In this document: piece after piece, positions 46,650 through 57,880 of the stretch | Numbering within the stretch: position 1 is the stretch's first letter | Layout: the number at the start of each line of letters is the position of its first letter | Origin: Takifugu bimaculatus | Taxonomy: Eukaryota; Chordata; Actinopteri; Tetraodontiformes; Tetraodontidae | Length of the DNA: 64,000 nt | Assembly (NCBI GenBank): GCA_004026145.2 | Contig: SWLE01000560.1 | Span: 1-64,000 of the forward strand | Direction of reading: 5' to 3' | Made by a program: the position numbers and the translations under genes | Notes under the pieces: generated by a model | What the model was told of the DNA's origin: nothing | What the model saw: only the letters and a program-made list of their open reading frames with translations | Databases searched by the model: none

Positions 46650-46940
46650 TTAGGAAACGGTGCCTGATTTCCTGTTGCGCTTTGCTCGACTTGTGGCTGA
46701 AAAGCGGATAAACTCAAAGTGTTTGCTCTGGTCCATGTTGGGGAAGGGAGGGGGGCCTGCGTGGAGCCTCTTGATGAAGTGGACCTCTCTTTGGTTCTGC
46801 CTTGTCCTGGAGGCTTTGATGGGCCTCCCTTTCCGACTGAAGGCAACGTACCAGCCTTCATACTTGGCATTCTGCAGAGCTGTGTAATTGTTTTCCAGCA
46901 CTATCTCTGAGAAGATGCACTCCCTGCTCCGACCGCTGGG
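46650..46940 (-). pseudogene. fgf17: Orphan terminal coding exon of fgf17, copy C
   Basis: A 291-bp exon with an intact acceptor and stop. It differs from copy B near its first codons (PSGRS rather than PNGRS). Upstream on the minus strand the sequence changes to unrelated DNA at about 47.47 kb and then the 5S region, with no FGF core exons. Confidence 0.8.
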
Positions 46941-46964
46941 CTGGAACACAGAAAGGTTCTCCAT

Positions 46965-47965
46965 TAATCCATTAACTGTCCCATCTGGACATTACAGACG
47001 GGAGACAGCTAAAGACGTGTTTCTGAGCTACAGCAACTAGTGGAGCAGGTAACTGGGCCCCTTTTGAGAACCCCCAAATGTCCCCGTAGCAGCTGTAACG
47101 GTACGTTAGTAGTGACGGTACCACCAGCTCAGCTAAAAGGAGGCTACAGGTTCAAACACAGACATGTTTTGGTTCTGAATTTTGATAGTTGATCCCACTC
47201 CAAACACTGGCTGCCAGTGAGGATGGATGCAGGTTCCAGGGATCCACAATGGATGACGGGAGTGTTTGCCCTAATGGGAAGTCCCATCAACCAGTGGGGT
47301 TAATGACCCAGAGGCCGACTCAAGCAGCTTTCTGGTCACCTCTGTAGAAGGTTTCCACTGCACAAATGTGGTGCAGCAGACCAGGATGGTTTTTCAGAGA
47401 AGAAGAATAAAAAAAACATCCTGTACGGGGTCAAAGGTCATACCTCTGATGTTGTCACTGACATGAAACAGATGTTTCATGATGTTTCATTTTCAAGATT
47501 ACCAGTCAGTAGCATGGAGCTAGGTGGGCTTAGTTTATCCATGACCGCACGTGAGGTAAATTACCGTGAATCCACAGCTCTTTCTTGTTGGGTAATTTCC
47601 ACTTTTGGCAGGAGATCCTCTTTTACTTGTGTAATCGTCCTGGTCCTCCGCTTCACTTTACCGCCGCTTGTAGCCGGTCACACGCCGCTGCGATCTCCTC
47701 CGCTGTTGCTTTGTTAGCACGTCTCCTTCCCGCGACTCGGGACTCCTCTTTTTTTTTTCTGGTTCATTCGTGGCAAACGTTCTATCCAACGCTGCTCACG
47801 ATCCCACTTCTGACACCATGTGTTGTCTTGTTATTTTATATGACAAAGAGACGAGACGTGTTTCTAAGCCAAGCGTCTTTACTTGTTTCAGCACGTGTAC
47901 CCCTGGCCTGCTACCGAGCATGCTGGGTAATGTAGTTGTCCTTCTATTAAACACATAACACCACA
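46965..47965. other. Unit C end and junction to the right arm
   Basis: Matches the former fgf17 intron of the other units up to about 47.46 kb, with an internal loss near 47.41 kb. After that comes unique sequence including 'gcatgctgggtaatgtagtt', a repeat-like motif. No gene recognised. Confidence 0.5.
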
Positions 47966-48051
47966 AGAAGTACTTAAGAAGTGAATAACATCTGGCTGGA
48001 TAATTATCAGGAACACTGGCGGCCTCTGCTGACCCAGTGGAGGAGTGCAAA

Positions 48052-48171
48052 AAGCTTACAGCACCTGGTATTCCCAGGTGGTCTCCCATCCAAGTACTAA
48101 CCAGGCCCGACCCTGCTTAGCTTCCGAGATCGGACGAGATCGGGCGTTCTCAGGGTGGTATGGCCGTAAGC
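48052..48171 (-). rRNA. 5S ribosomal RNA gene, right arm
   Basis: Inverted copy of the gene at 29.5 kb. The only change I see is in the internal control region: GGGAGACCACCTGG here against GGGAGACCGCCTGG there. The T-run terminator is retained. The change falls in the C-box bound by TFIIIA, so this copy may be less active. Confidence 0.85.
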
Positions 48172-48970
48172 GAGAGCAGGTGCAAGAAAATGGCCTTTTG
48201 AAGTTAATACAACTCAAACTTATTTTCTTGAAACATTTATTCTGGTGGAGGTTGTCCATTTTGCTTTGTCACAGTCCAAACGTCAATGTTGGAGCAGCCT
48301 CCAATCCATTCCCCCCAAAAGAAAAGGCTATATAGCCTATGAGCGTCATATCATCAAATCTGCCTAGAACGGCTCTTGGATGAGAGGTGAAACGTCTTCA
48401 AACAAATCAAACAAGATTCAACTCCGATAAATGAAATCAAGTTAAAAGCAATGTGCCATGGCCAGGGATCGATCCCAGGCCGGTGCGAGCCAGTCGAGAA
48501 TCGCTGTAACAGACAACCTGATAGAAACCTCCTGAAGACCCCAGAGGGAGAGTTCGAATCCCGCTTTGGGCATTATCAAACGGAAGATATTTGATTGAAA
48601 AATTCACGATCATAAAAATGTTTAAAGAGCAAAGCAGTGTCTGTGAGGTTTATGAGCCACAAATGCTGCTCTTTTTAGGAGCACAGCAGTCTATTAAACT
48701 GTAGTTTGTGTCATAGCATAGTTTTGACAAATTCTAAATTGCAAGTAGCAGATATGAACAGGGAAATGCTACGTTATCTGCTTATTCTGTTACAAATAAT
48801 CTGATGAGATAGGTGGGCAGTTAATTCAGTTGGGGATAGACAGATGGAATATTAGTGTTGTTAGTATGATACTTGAGTTCTTTAGATAGTTTTCAATTCC
48901 GGTTGGCTTTTGCGAAGACAGAAATGTTGACAATAGTGTGGACCAAAGTGGGAAATTCAATTTTATTTAA

Positions 48971-49013
48971 ACACACACACACACATACACAGACACACAC
49001 ACAACACACACTT
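48971..49013. repeat. (CA)n at the left edge of the right-arm insertion
   Basis: CA-rich run exactly where homology to the left arm ends. Confidence 0.8.
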
Positions 49014-50120
49014 GTCTTTATCAACCTGTGAGGGCACAATTCCCCACCTTTTCCACTGATGTTACAATAGTGCAAAATACAAAAGTCTCACAAGATGGGA
49101 GTATAGAGCTAGACTGTCACTTCAAATGTGAGAAAACACAACGTTATAAAACTGAACAACTCCTGACCAACTTGCGGGGACCATCCTGTTACTAGGTAGA
49201 TTTCAGATAGAGGAAGTGTTTCCTCACCGTTTCTACTCAATTAAATATCAAGAAATTTTAATAATGCAAGTGTGGATTTTTTTGTTTTCATATGAAGATT
49301 CATATTTCGTTGTTAGCATTATACATCATGTAATGTTTGTGTTGGTATTAATTACTTCTTGAATATTTATTAATAAAATTATATTTTTTTATTAATTATA
49401 ATAATTAAAATTATAACATTGTTCTGAACTTATAAATGTGGGTTTTTGGCATCAATATAATGTTTAATGTTACATTTGTGTCTTCTTCAATTTTGAATCT
49501 GTTCCAGTAAAATACAATATAATACCAAAAATAAACAATAGTACACATAGAATTTTTTTAAAATTCAAACAAGTAACTCCAAACAGTAGGACAAACCTTG
49601 CCAGTAACCCTAAAACTTAATGTTTGAAAATACAATTCGAAAATAAGAAAAATCAAAGCTCACAAGCAGCCAATGTCAAAGTGTAGGGTAATATTAAAGA
49701 AGTAAGACTATAGCATATCCCATCTGTCTTCATTCCTTTCTTGTGAACTTCTTTACCTGCAATAGAAGTCACAATGAATTAAGTGTTTAAGCTTAAATTT
49801 GAGATTTTTAATTATTTATCTGCAGATCAGCTGAGGGAGATTATTTTTGTACATGTAGCGAGAGTAAAAATCAAGTCAGAAATATAATTTAAAAATGAAA
49901 AGATTGAATAATATTTGGAAAATGAAGGGAATCTCTAAACTGTATAGTTTTAATTAGATAACATTGACATCTACATTAATGTGATTTGTTACCATATAAA
50001 AATATACACAATAGCACAGTATGCAACATCAACCTTTTAGTTACCTGGATATTGCCTTTATAAAGTAAAAAAAACAGAAAAATAATTAATAACTGCAAAA
50101 CAAAATGGAAGAGGCATAAG
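49014..50120. other. AT-rich, no recognised gene
   Basis: Very AT-rich sequence. Weak splice-like motifs (a TTTACCTGC near 49.75 kb) could belong to the decayed gene upstream, but no exon can be read. Confidence 0.4.
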
Positions 50121-50125
50121 TTTAC

Positions 50126-50624
50126 CTGTCTTCTTAACGTTCCTGGGAACAGGATGTTGCTCACTACTGACTCAGTGTCAACTTCTATAACTAAAAACAT
50201 GCATATATTATGACATAAGCTCTTTGTAAGCCATTTTTTTTACTCTTTAAGTCATCAGCCTTCTTTAAGAGACAACCCACTCAACTAATGTAATAGAGTG
50301 TTCATTATACTATGCTGCACTATACTAGAAGACAAGAAAGTGTTTATAATGAATGGGATAAAATAGTAACAATAAAAACTATAAAAAAAACAAGTTATTA
50401 TCAGTGACTATGTTTGTTATTTTAATTTCATTTTTGCCTTTAACATTTCCCAAATATGTATATATTATTATGTATTTCAATCATGATAGTTAGTTGACTT
50501 TTAATTGGCAATTATAGACAAGACGAATTAATACCTTTATACCTTCCACCTGATCCACAGTCCCTTCCAGGGGTTCTTCTCCAGTGCTGTCTGGGGCACT
50601 TTGATTCCCTTTTTCCTGAGACAT
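50126..50624 (-). pseudogene. 5' exons of an unnamed multi-exon gene, copy 1
   Basis: ATG at 50624 opens an acidic exon (MSQEKGNQSAPDSTGEEPLE) running to a donor at about 50542 (GAAG|GTATAA). A second exon at 50184-50126 starts EEVDTES and ends at a GTAAAC donor. Both resemble exons of the better-preserved copy at 52.1-54.4 kb (MSEEKEL; EEVDISNKQAS). The downstream frame is lost. No known protein recognised. Confidence 0.4.
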
Positions 50625-51589
50625 CGCAGCTGTTACCAGAAAAAGAACAACTGCTACTGTTGTGATATCATTATTACTATCATCTTATGATAAAATTGAA
50701 AGTCCTTAAAAACAAAAAACAAAAAACCCTCCTTGGCTGACACCTCAGCTGTAAACAAGCTGCATACAGCTTTGGTCAAATGAGAGACTTAGTAAATATT
50801 TAGCAATATTTAGTTGTTATTAGAGTGTCATCACTTTTTTCACAAAAAATGGAGAAGCATATTGTTATAGCCTGGTTTCTCAAAATAACAAAAAATAAAT
50901 AAATGTACATTTAAATATTGTAACCTAACTCATCTATACTGGCAGTAAATTAAAATTGAAAAAAAAAAATCATCCTTGTGAAGACAACCATTCACGTGAT
51001 TACACATGTCCATGTGCTCTTTGGCTACAAGTCTACAAAAGGACTGCATTCTTTTAAAACACAGGGAAAAAAACCAAACAGAAAAAAGCCACTCAAATTA
51101 CATATAGAGTTTAACTTTAACTGAAGTACTATATTATTACCTTTAATCAATGGATATTGTATTTTTTCACTATTGTGACTTTTCGTTCAATTAACAGATA
51201 ATCTAATGCTTGGTTAGCTTGAAAACATCACAAACAAGCACACTTGTCACTACCATTTATAAAAGTTAAAAAAGTTAAAAAACTTCAAACGTCTTACCAA
51301 TATAGAAGACCTTTTTGTGTTGGCCATGTGCAGCAATCCACAATTGTGTCGTTCTGCTTCTTTAGCCAGGATGAACTTTAAACTCGGAAATATCAACAAG
51401 TGAGTATCTTTATGGAGAATATTGGGGGCATTTGTCAATGAAAATATTACACTTTGGTGAGGATACTAATTAAGTGAAAACATTTTGTAAAAACCTACTT
51501 AGTTACAATAATGAAAGTTCACGAAATAGTTGAAATCATTTTAAATCCAGTGAGAGAAAGAGCTGCCCAGGGGCTTAATTGATTGAAGG

Positions 51590-51885
51590 GGCATGTTATG
51601 GTTCGTGGTGGTTTAGGACCCGAACGCAGTGATGAACGATCCAAAAAATGGTTTTATTAAACAAACACAAAAGGGCAGCCACAAAAATCTCAAAAAAACC
51701 AACAAAGTTACCAGATCCACCTAATCACACAAAATCCTCCGACACTGGTAGGCTGGAGTCTTAGGCCTTAAATAGGCGGCTGATCACTGATGTCCTGCAG
51801 GTGCGCCAACAGGTGGCCGGAGCATGGCTCCACCACGCCCCCTGCAGGACAAACACAACTGGGAATCCTGGATCACAACAGGGCA
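51590..51885. mobile_element. Repeat-like insertion, class undetermined
   Basis: A GC-richer block in an AT-rich setting, beginning GGTTCGTGGTGGTTTAGGAC and ending CTGGATCACAACA. It resembles dispersed teleost repeats but cannot be classified by eye. Confidence 0.35.
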
Positions 51886-52109
51886 CCTTCTATGAAGTGT
51901 CAGAGTCTTAGTCTCTTATTTTATCATGTGTATTAGAATGTTTAAAAATATGTAAGAACAGTGAAATTGTTTTATCCAACATATTTAACAATTCTAAACA
52001 ACAACACTAAAACAGTTACATCATAAAACTTCAAAATTTCTTGTAAACAAAAAAAATTGCTAATTAAATAAAAGTGGGCAGAGAAAAAATTCTGCAGGAC
52101 CTTATTAAT

Positions 52110-54422
52110 CAAAGTGAGCTTAAGTCTTGCGTTTCTCAATTGCAATCCTGTTGTAAACATGGTACTTAACATCTTTCCATGTTCATTTATGGAGAACTGT
52201 TTCTGCCTTAATTGCATCAACACACAATTGTTTCCCGGGAACTTTCTGTAAAATGATGTTGTTCCCTAACTCTCCAGACAGCTGCCTTTTCTTCTTCACT
52301 CCGAGGTCTCTGTTGAAACGGTTTTAGGATGTCTGTAGCTGCAACAGAAATTAAACTTTGTAGTTACTGTAAAGCTAGTATATCATCTCGTATATCAACT
52401 TAACAGCAGATACATTACGAATGTACATCCAAGTGTTTCACTTTTTTTTTTTACTGATTTCTGTCTATAGGATTAGACCTTCATTGCTCTCTTGTCCTCT
52501 CTCCTCTGATCCCCTCCTGTCTTGTCACCTCTTTCTCTCTTCCATGTTCTCCCTCTCCTCTTTTCTCTCTCCCTCTATCTTCCCTCTCATATTCTACCAT
52601 ATCCTCTCTCCCACCATCTGATTTGTAGAGTTTGAATCATCCATTAACCCATGAATTCTGTAGTTTTTATATTTACCTATCTGTTGGTATCACTGGCTCC
52701 ATAGCTACACCCTGACTTTTGACCCCAATGACTCTTTTTTAGATCTACGTATTTTGGTAACAAACATAACAGTTTTAACATATTTATTGCTCTCCTCATC
52801 GTCTTTTCCCTGTCCTGTTTTGCCCTGTGTAAAAGTGAGTTTTTCCTGCCACTGTTGCTTGCTGGGGAGTCTCAAATGCCTCAAGAAAATCTAGATAACA
52901 ATGATGCCCACAAGACAAAGGAGAGCCAGAACAACTCTACCTGGCAGTTTTGACGGTTCTGGAACAGAACTGTTGTCATTTAGACAGTTGTCTTCTTCTG
53001 CAATAAAGAGCAAGTATTTTAGATGAGAATTAACTACAAAAACAATTAGACACAATTAGAATCTTACAGTACGGACATTAAAAGAAAGTTTTGGTCATAC
53101 CATCTGAATCTTTATCTTTTTGCCTTCTTTCCTTAGAAGCAGGCTTTGTGATATAGAAATTAAAATATTATTAATTTTAAATTCGTCATGATTGAGTAAT
53201 TTCAATATTAATGAAATCTAAATGTCAACTTTACCCGTGCAGAGGAGGATAAGCAGACAGGTGTTTAGATTTCTTCTTCTTTTTCTTGGGCACATCTGAG
53301 TTTGGTAATATTATAGTATTTAATAATTTTGTTATGAATCCTTCTAAACAAGAAGCCAAAGTAGAAGTGAAAACTACAGGGCAGTTAGCATAATCTTTAC
53401 CTGTTTTCTCTGTGTCCTTTGAGGGATCTAATGCCGCTGTGGAATTAGTGGATATTTTTAAAAATTTATTAGAGTAACTACACTTGATATTGAAAAATAA
53501 CATACACGACATGTGAAATATTCAGAAAATACAGGGAAAAATGCAGATGTAAAGCAGAAAAACTGTACAACAGATGACAAGTAGACAGAAGCTTACCTGT
53601 TTCAGTCGATCTTTTGGCAACATTTAACACCATGACTCCTGCAGTTGAAGCCTGCTTATTAGAGATGTCTACTTCCTCTATAAAAAAACAAACAAACAAT
53701 CATACAGTGTATTTTCACTCATAGTATTTGATCGCCAATCACTGATTTATCTGATACAATGCTAAAGTGAGATTAAAAGCTTAAATGAAAAATGGATCTG
53801 CAAATACTTTTCCTAGTAATAAATAAAACGAGATCAATAGATTAATACTTACCATCCATGTCTGAAGCTTGGCTTTTGCGTTTTTTTGAACGTGGTGGCT
53901 GGCACTTTGCCACTTCCTCTTCCTTCTGGTGTTAAGAGAATGTGTTAGTTTGCAGGTGTCTGGCCAGTTTGCTTTGTGGTTTTTTGCAGTAAAGACAATA
54001 TTAATAATGTCTTTTGTCCCATCTTCTCTTTGGTCCTTTAGTACAGCTTTTGACTGTTACCTTTGAAACACTTTCCTTGTGCCCTTCAGTGGCATCAACA
54101 TCTTCAGGTGCATCTTCAGGTGCATTGTTAAAAGGTGCCTGCTCCTCATCATCATCATCAAAATGTGTGGATGATGAAGGGACATAGTTGCTGCCCAGGT
54201 TCTCACCTGATGGTGACAGATAGTCACCCGGGACACTAGGATTCTGAAAGATAAGGACTAAATGAGTTCATTTAAATTATTTTATTTAAGTCAAACCCAA
54301 CTGTTCAATTACTGGATAGCTTGATAGAAAAATAGCTTAGTAATAAGTTATACAACCAATAACCAGAATGAGCAGAAACCTTGGAGTAAACAAATACATA
54401 CCAATTCCTTCTCTTCACTCAT
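52110..54422 (-). pseudogene. Unnamed multi-exon acidic/basic gene, copy 2, 3' frameshifted
   Basis: A chain of small exons with consensus splice sites: 54422-54402 (MSEEKEL), 54243-54061 (NPSVPGDYLSPSGENLGSNY, FDDDDEEQAP), 53925-53853 (CQPPRSKKRKSQASDMDG, nuclear-signal-like), 53677-53597 (EEVDISNKQAS...TETG), 53436-53401 (AALDPSKDTEKTG) and 53295-53235 (DVPKKKKKKSKHLSAY). Two of these (53677-53597 and 53436-53401) are phase 1-1, so they can be skipped or multiplied without frame loss. The last exon (52338 to about 52110) holds RPRSEEEKAAVWR, then after a +1 shift KVPGKQLC, AIKAE, and beyond an in-frame TGA WKDVKYHVYNRI. I associate that block with the C-terminus of many lineage-expanded teleost proteins without a settled name. 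The stop and shift imply a pseudogene. Confidence 0.5.
52421..52880. mobile_element. Possible L2 3'UTR fragment
   Basis: A CT-rich stretch followed by GTTTTTCCTGCCACTGTTGC-like sequence (AGTTTTTCCTGCCACTG) resembles the 3' region of fish L2 LINEs. It lies inside an intron of the decayed gene. Confidence 0.35.
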
Positions 54423-54423
54423 C

Positions 54424-55242
54424 TTATCACCAGTAAACAAAATCAACCTTCAAACAACCTTTGCACACCTAATTTTTTTTTAATGTTTAAGATGATTAAA
54501 TTCAAACATGTGCAGTATTTATATTTAAAACATAATGGCATATATAAAAAAAAACCAGACAGAATCAACTTAATTGGCCTGAGAAGCTTCACTCAAAACA
54601 TGGATTGATCTTTATACTTACGCCAACCGCACAAAAAGACAATTTGATACTATTCACATATTACAATCATAGTTCCACTGTTTTTCCACATCCGAGCCAA
54701 TAACAGAGCAATTACTCACAAGCTAGCTGGCAATAGCAATATAATTACTAATTCTTAATCACAGTGTCAGTTTATCATCATAGGAATTCTGCACAACTAA
54801 TTATTAAAACACAAAAAAGCCATCATAAGATCAAAAAATGTCTTACCGTATTAGTTTAAGCCAACAGACAAGTTGGAGCCAACCTTTCTCCTTCTCTCAC
54901 AAAGATGTTTCTGCAGCACTTCTGTGATGATAGATTTAAGTGTAGTGGGAAAGACGTATATTATGTGGAACTGAATGATGGGAAAATTTATTTATAAAAT
55001 TTTTAAACTGATTGATGCTCATGAAGTAATTAACCTTTCCAGAAAATGTTTAATTTTAATGTAAATGTATTTAAAGGAAATCAATTATTTTCATGGGTTG
55101 TATTTAAAAATGACCCATTTCTCCCCTTGTCAGGGTGTTAACCTATTTAAAAAGCACCCCTTTCTGCCCAACACTCAGCTGGCTATGAATTAATTGTGTT
55201 TATTTTAGTCATCTGGGAAAAACTCGCTATATTTCAGCACCT
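54424..55242. other. 5' flank of the unnamed gene, AT-rich
   Basis: AT-rich non-coding sequence; nothing recognised. Confidence 0.4.
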
Positions 55243-55552
55243 ATGATTATTCTTAAGCGCAATCTTGGGCTGAAAGGTGACCAAGAGGCTTGCAGGCCAG
55301 AGCAGGAAGGATCCTCTTTCTGTGCATTTCACTTTCACCCAGACAGCTTAAAGTTGTCTGTAAATGCTAATCGTGATGAACTGCCGAACCATGTGCAGAG
55401 CACCAGGCGTGTGCGTCCATCACAGGCCACGTGTACAGGTCCAAATTTCCCTTTTCTCACGTTGTGCAGCTTCTGCGCTGTGTGTGTAGCTGTGTGTGTA
55501 GCAGTGCCCCCCCCCCCCCCACGTCGAACCTCCTTGACTCCTGCCTCAACAG

Positions 55553-55637
55553 ATATCTACCCAAACATCATAGCTATGGGCTTTCCAGCAGAGCGGCTCG
55601 AAGGCGTGTACAGAAACAATATAGACGATGTAGTACG
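55553..55637 (+). pseudogene. pten: PTEN exon 2 fragment
   Basis: The frame reads YPNIIAMGFPAERLEGVY then RNNIDDVVR, which as I recall it is identical to the start of the vertebrate PTEN phosphatase domain (lipid phosphatase, PI3K pathway). It begins exactly at the known exon 1/2 boundary (ATATCTACCC after a CCTGCCTCAACAG acceptor), so intron sequence was carried along and this is not a retrocopy. At the other end the GTAAGT-type donor is gone (CGGCGGGTTC) and a stop follows soon. No other PTEN exon is present. Confidence 0.85.
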
Positions 55638-55679
55638 GCGGGTTCTTCATTTTATGGCTGATTTTTAATTCACTTAATT

Positions 55680-55732
55680 CTGAGGATTTCCTCAGCTCAG
55701 AGCCTAACCCCGAACATTGATGAACAAGAAGC
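55680..55732 (+). mobile_element. hAT-Charlie C-terminal fragment
   Basis: About 50 bases (TCCTCAGCTCAGAGCC, GAACATTGATGAAC) match the C-terminal coding part of the hAT element at 27.55-27.60 kb (ISSAQS...NIDELV). It sits between the PTEN fragment and a carnitine-acetyltransferase exon, on the plus strand, opposite to the hAT remnant at 58.6-59.3 kb. Confidence 0.6.
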
Positions 55733-55951
55733 TTTACTTTCACATAGACCGAGAAATTAAAAGGGACATAGAACATGCCAAGCAGAACCTCGACATATTG
55801 ATCAATGATCTTGATGTAAACGTGTTCAACTTCGAGAGGTTTGGCATGGAGCTTCCCAAACAACACAAGCTGAGTCCTCACTCCTTCATCCCAGTGGCTC
55901 TGCAGCTCGCTTACTTCAGAGTCCATAACGAGGTCTGCGCCACCTGTGACA
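55733..55951 (+). pseudogene. crat: Carnitine O-acetyltransferase exon fragment
   Basis: The frame encodes KKLYFHIDREIKRDIEHAKQ, then DLDVNVFNFERFG, KLSP, and ALQLAYFRVHNEVCAT. This matches the carnitine/choline acyltransferase family in the stretch before CATYESAS, closest to CRAT from memory. It ends GCCACCT|GTGACA, where the family continues YESAS, so the break is at a plausible splice donor. No other exons of the enzyme are seen. Confidence 0.7.
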
Positions 55952-56239
55952 TGGTCTTTTTACTTAGTTCAAGTTTAAAGTCTTTCTGCGGCTATCAGGC
56001 AGCTTATTTCTGTCTGTGCTTCCCTTTTTTCTTCTCGTTCCTTGGCTCCTTTTAGCTGCGTTTTTCCCGCTTCAGCATCGGAGGAATATAGTCCTACCCA
56101 GGGAGCAGGAAGGGGGACAACTAATAGTTTATGCAAAGAAGAAAAAGTGGGTGCAGTCCAAAACCCAGCTACTGCATCCAGAAGGCCACTTGGGAGGCCA
56201 CTGGCTGCAATCTAAAACCATCCTGGGAATTTCGTGAAT

Positions 56240-56440
56240 TCATGAGTGCTTTTCTGGCATCTTCTTTGATTCTATCGATGACCAATTTATGTGAGCCATC
56301 ACAGTTTCCACATCCACCTCATCACTCTCTTCCGAGTAGCCCGAAGACTCTGAATCATTTCCACCTGATTCCTTAAGCAGTTTCCTTTGGTGTCGTCGTA
56401 GTCGTCCATGATCAGTTTCATGATCTTGCTTTTGTTTCTC
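56240..56440 (-). pseudogene. Acidic open fragment, unidentified
   Basis: A minus-strand frame of about 65 codons reading RHQRKLLKESGGNDSESSGY then SEESDEVDVETVMAHINW, ending TGA. Its composition looks protein-like, but I do not recognise it. It may be another captured exon. Confidence 0.3.
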
Positions 56441-56521
56441 TCACATTTTTCTCATGTAGTCAGCTAGATTAGACTCATCATTTGTCTCCCAGTAGTTTGT
56501 GAATTGAGAAAGCCTGTTCGG

Positions 56522-57615
56522 CAATGTTCCCTCTAAGCTGCGCACTTGCGCAATCGCGCACTGCTTGCACATACTCAGAAAATCTATGCAGCGCACAAAA
56601 TAAAATTCAACAGAAACGTATTAATTTATATATAATTTTAGAACTGATACAATCTAGTTAATTAGACCAGTAATATTATTTTCTGTACCATTTCGCAACG
56701 TAACTCAATGAGCGACAGGTGTCCAGCCAATAATACGATACAGTTCACTTCCGCTACGCAGCCAATCAGCATTGACAGTGTTTGCGTATGTGCCCTGCCT
56801 TTACTCGCCGTGCAGGTTAGCTAAAGTACTGCTACAAAAACTGAGTGATTCAAAGGTCAAGGTTACTGTCACTGCTCTGGGAGCTGTTTTGGGTGAGCTG
56901 GCACAACTCTGCCCCACTTTACAAAGACGCAACCTGACTGTGATGGAAGGACACTGCTTTGCTAGAGCGAAAATTGAGAAGTTGCATTCCCAATACTTGA
57001 GGGAGAAGGATGTACAGTGACCATATCAAAGAGGCCATGGGGACCTCATCAGCTGATTGTCTAAATACTGGTGAGATTACTCTTTTCATTACCAAGCTCT
57101 GTGATCACATGGATGCTCGTTTTCCAGAGGATGATTTAAAGGAGTGGTCTGCATTTGACATTGAAGCACTGAGCTCAGACATCAGTTTTGACTATGGATC
57201 AGCAGACATTGCCATCACTGGCAAAGAAGTATGAGGCCATTCTCCACCAGCCGCAGTCTACGAAGGACATTAACAGTCAATATTCTGAATTCAAGTACAT
57301 AATGAAGCAAAACTTAAGCAGGGGTCAATCAACACATTCTCAGATATGGTTGCTGCAACACTTAGATGTGAGGAGCTAAAGGAGATCTCACAGCTTGTGG
57401 ATATTTGTGCTACATTTCAAGCTTCCAGTGCAGATTGTGAAAGAGGATTTAGTTTAATGAATCATATCAAAACAGCATCTAGAAATTGTCTTGAAGTGGC
57501 ACATTTGGACCAGTTCATGCGCATAAAGTCAAAGCAAGCAGCAGAGGAAGTCATCGACTGTCACACCTGTGGGTTAAGTTGGCTTTTTTGTCCTTTCTCC
57601 ATGCTGGTTTTGTGA
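56522..57615 (+). mobile_element. Second hAT transposase remnant
   Basis: Begins CAATGTTCCCTCTAAGCTGC, a hAT-type terminus. Frames in pieces include ITLFITKLCDHMDARFPEDD, DISFDYGSADIA and a C-terminal dimerisation block (CATFQASSADCERGFSLMNH, IKTASRN, LDQFMRIKS). Frameshifts break it. It differs from the Charlie-type element at 25.9 kb, with a KIAA1586/ZNF862-like C-terminus. Confidence 0.65.
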
Positions 57616-57639
57616 CTTCCTATTTTATTTTGAAACTAA

Positions 57640-57880
57640 CTCTCCTCTCATGTCAGGGCACTTGCCCTTCCTTGCCCTTCCTTATCCTCCAATCGACTCC
57701 TGATTGTTTCTAGCTGCTCCCCATTACCCCCCATGTGCTTATAGTCTGTGTCTGTGGTAAAGGGACAGCACTAGACTGGTTTAGAACTCGACTCTACCGG
57801 CAGCTTATTCTGTAAAGCGCATAGAAACAATTTTGATTGTAACAGATGCGATATAAATAAAGATTGATTGAACACCTCAC
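57640..57880 (+). mobile_element. L2-like LINE 3' tail
   Basis: Ends TTCTGTAAAGCGC...CGATATAAATAAAGATTGATTGA, the typical 3' terminus of fish L2-type LINEs with a short tail repeat. Confidence 0.6.
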
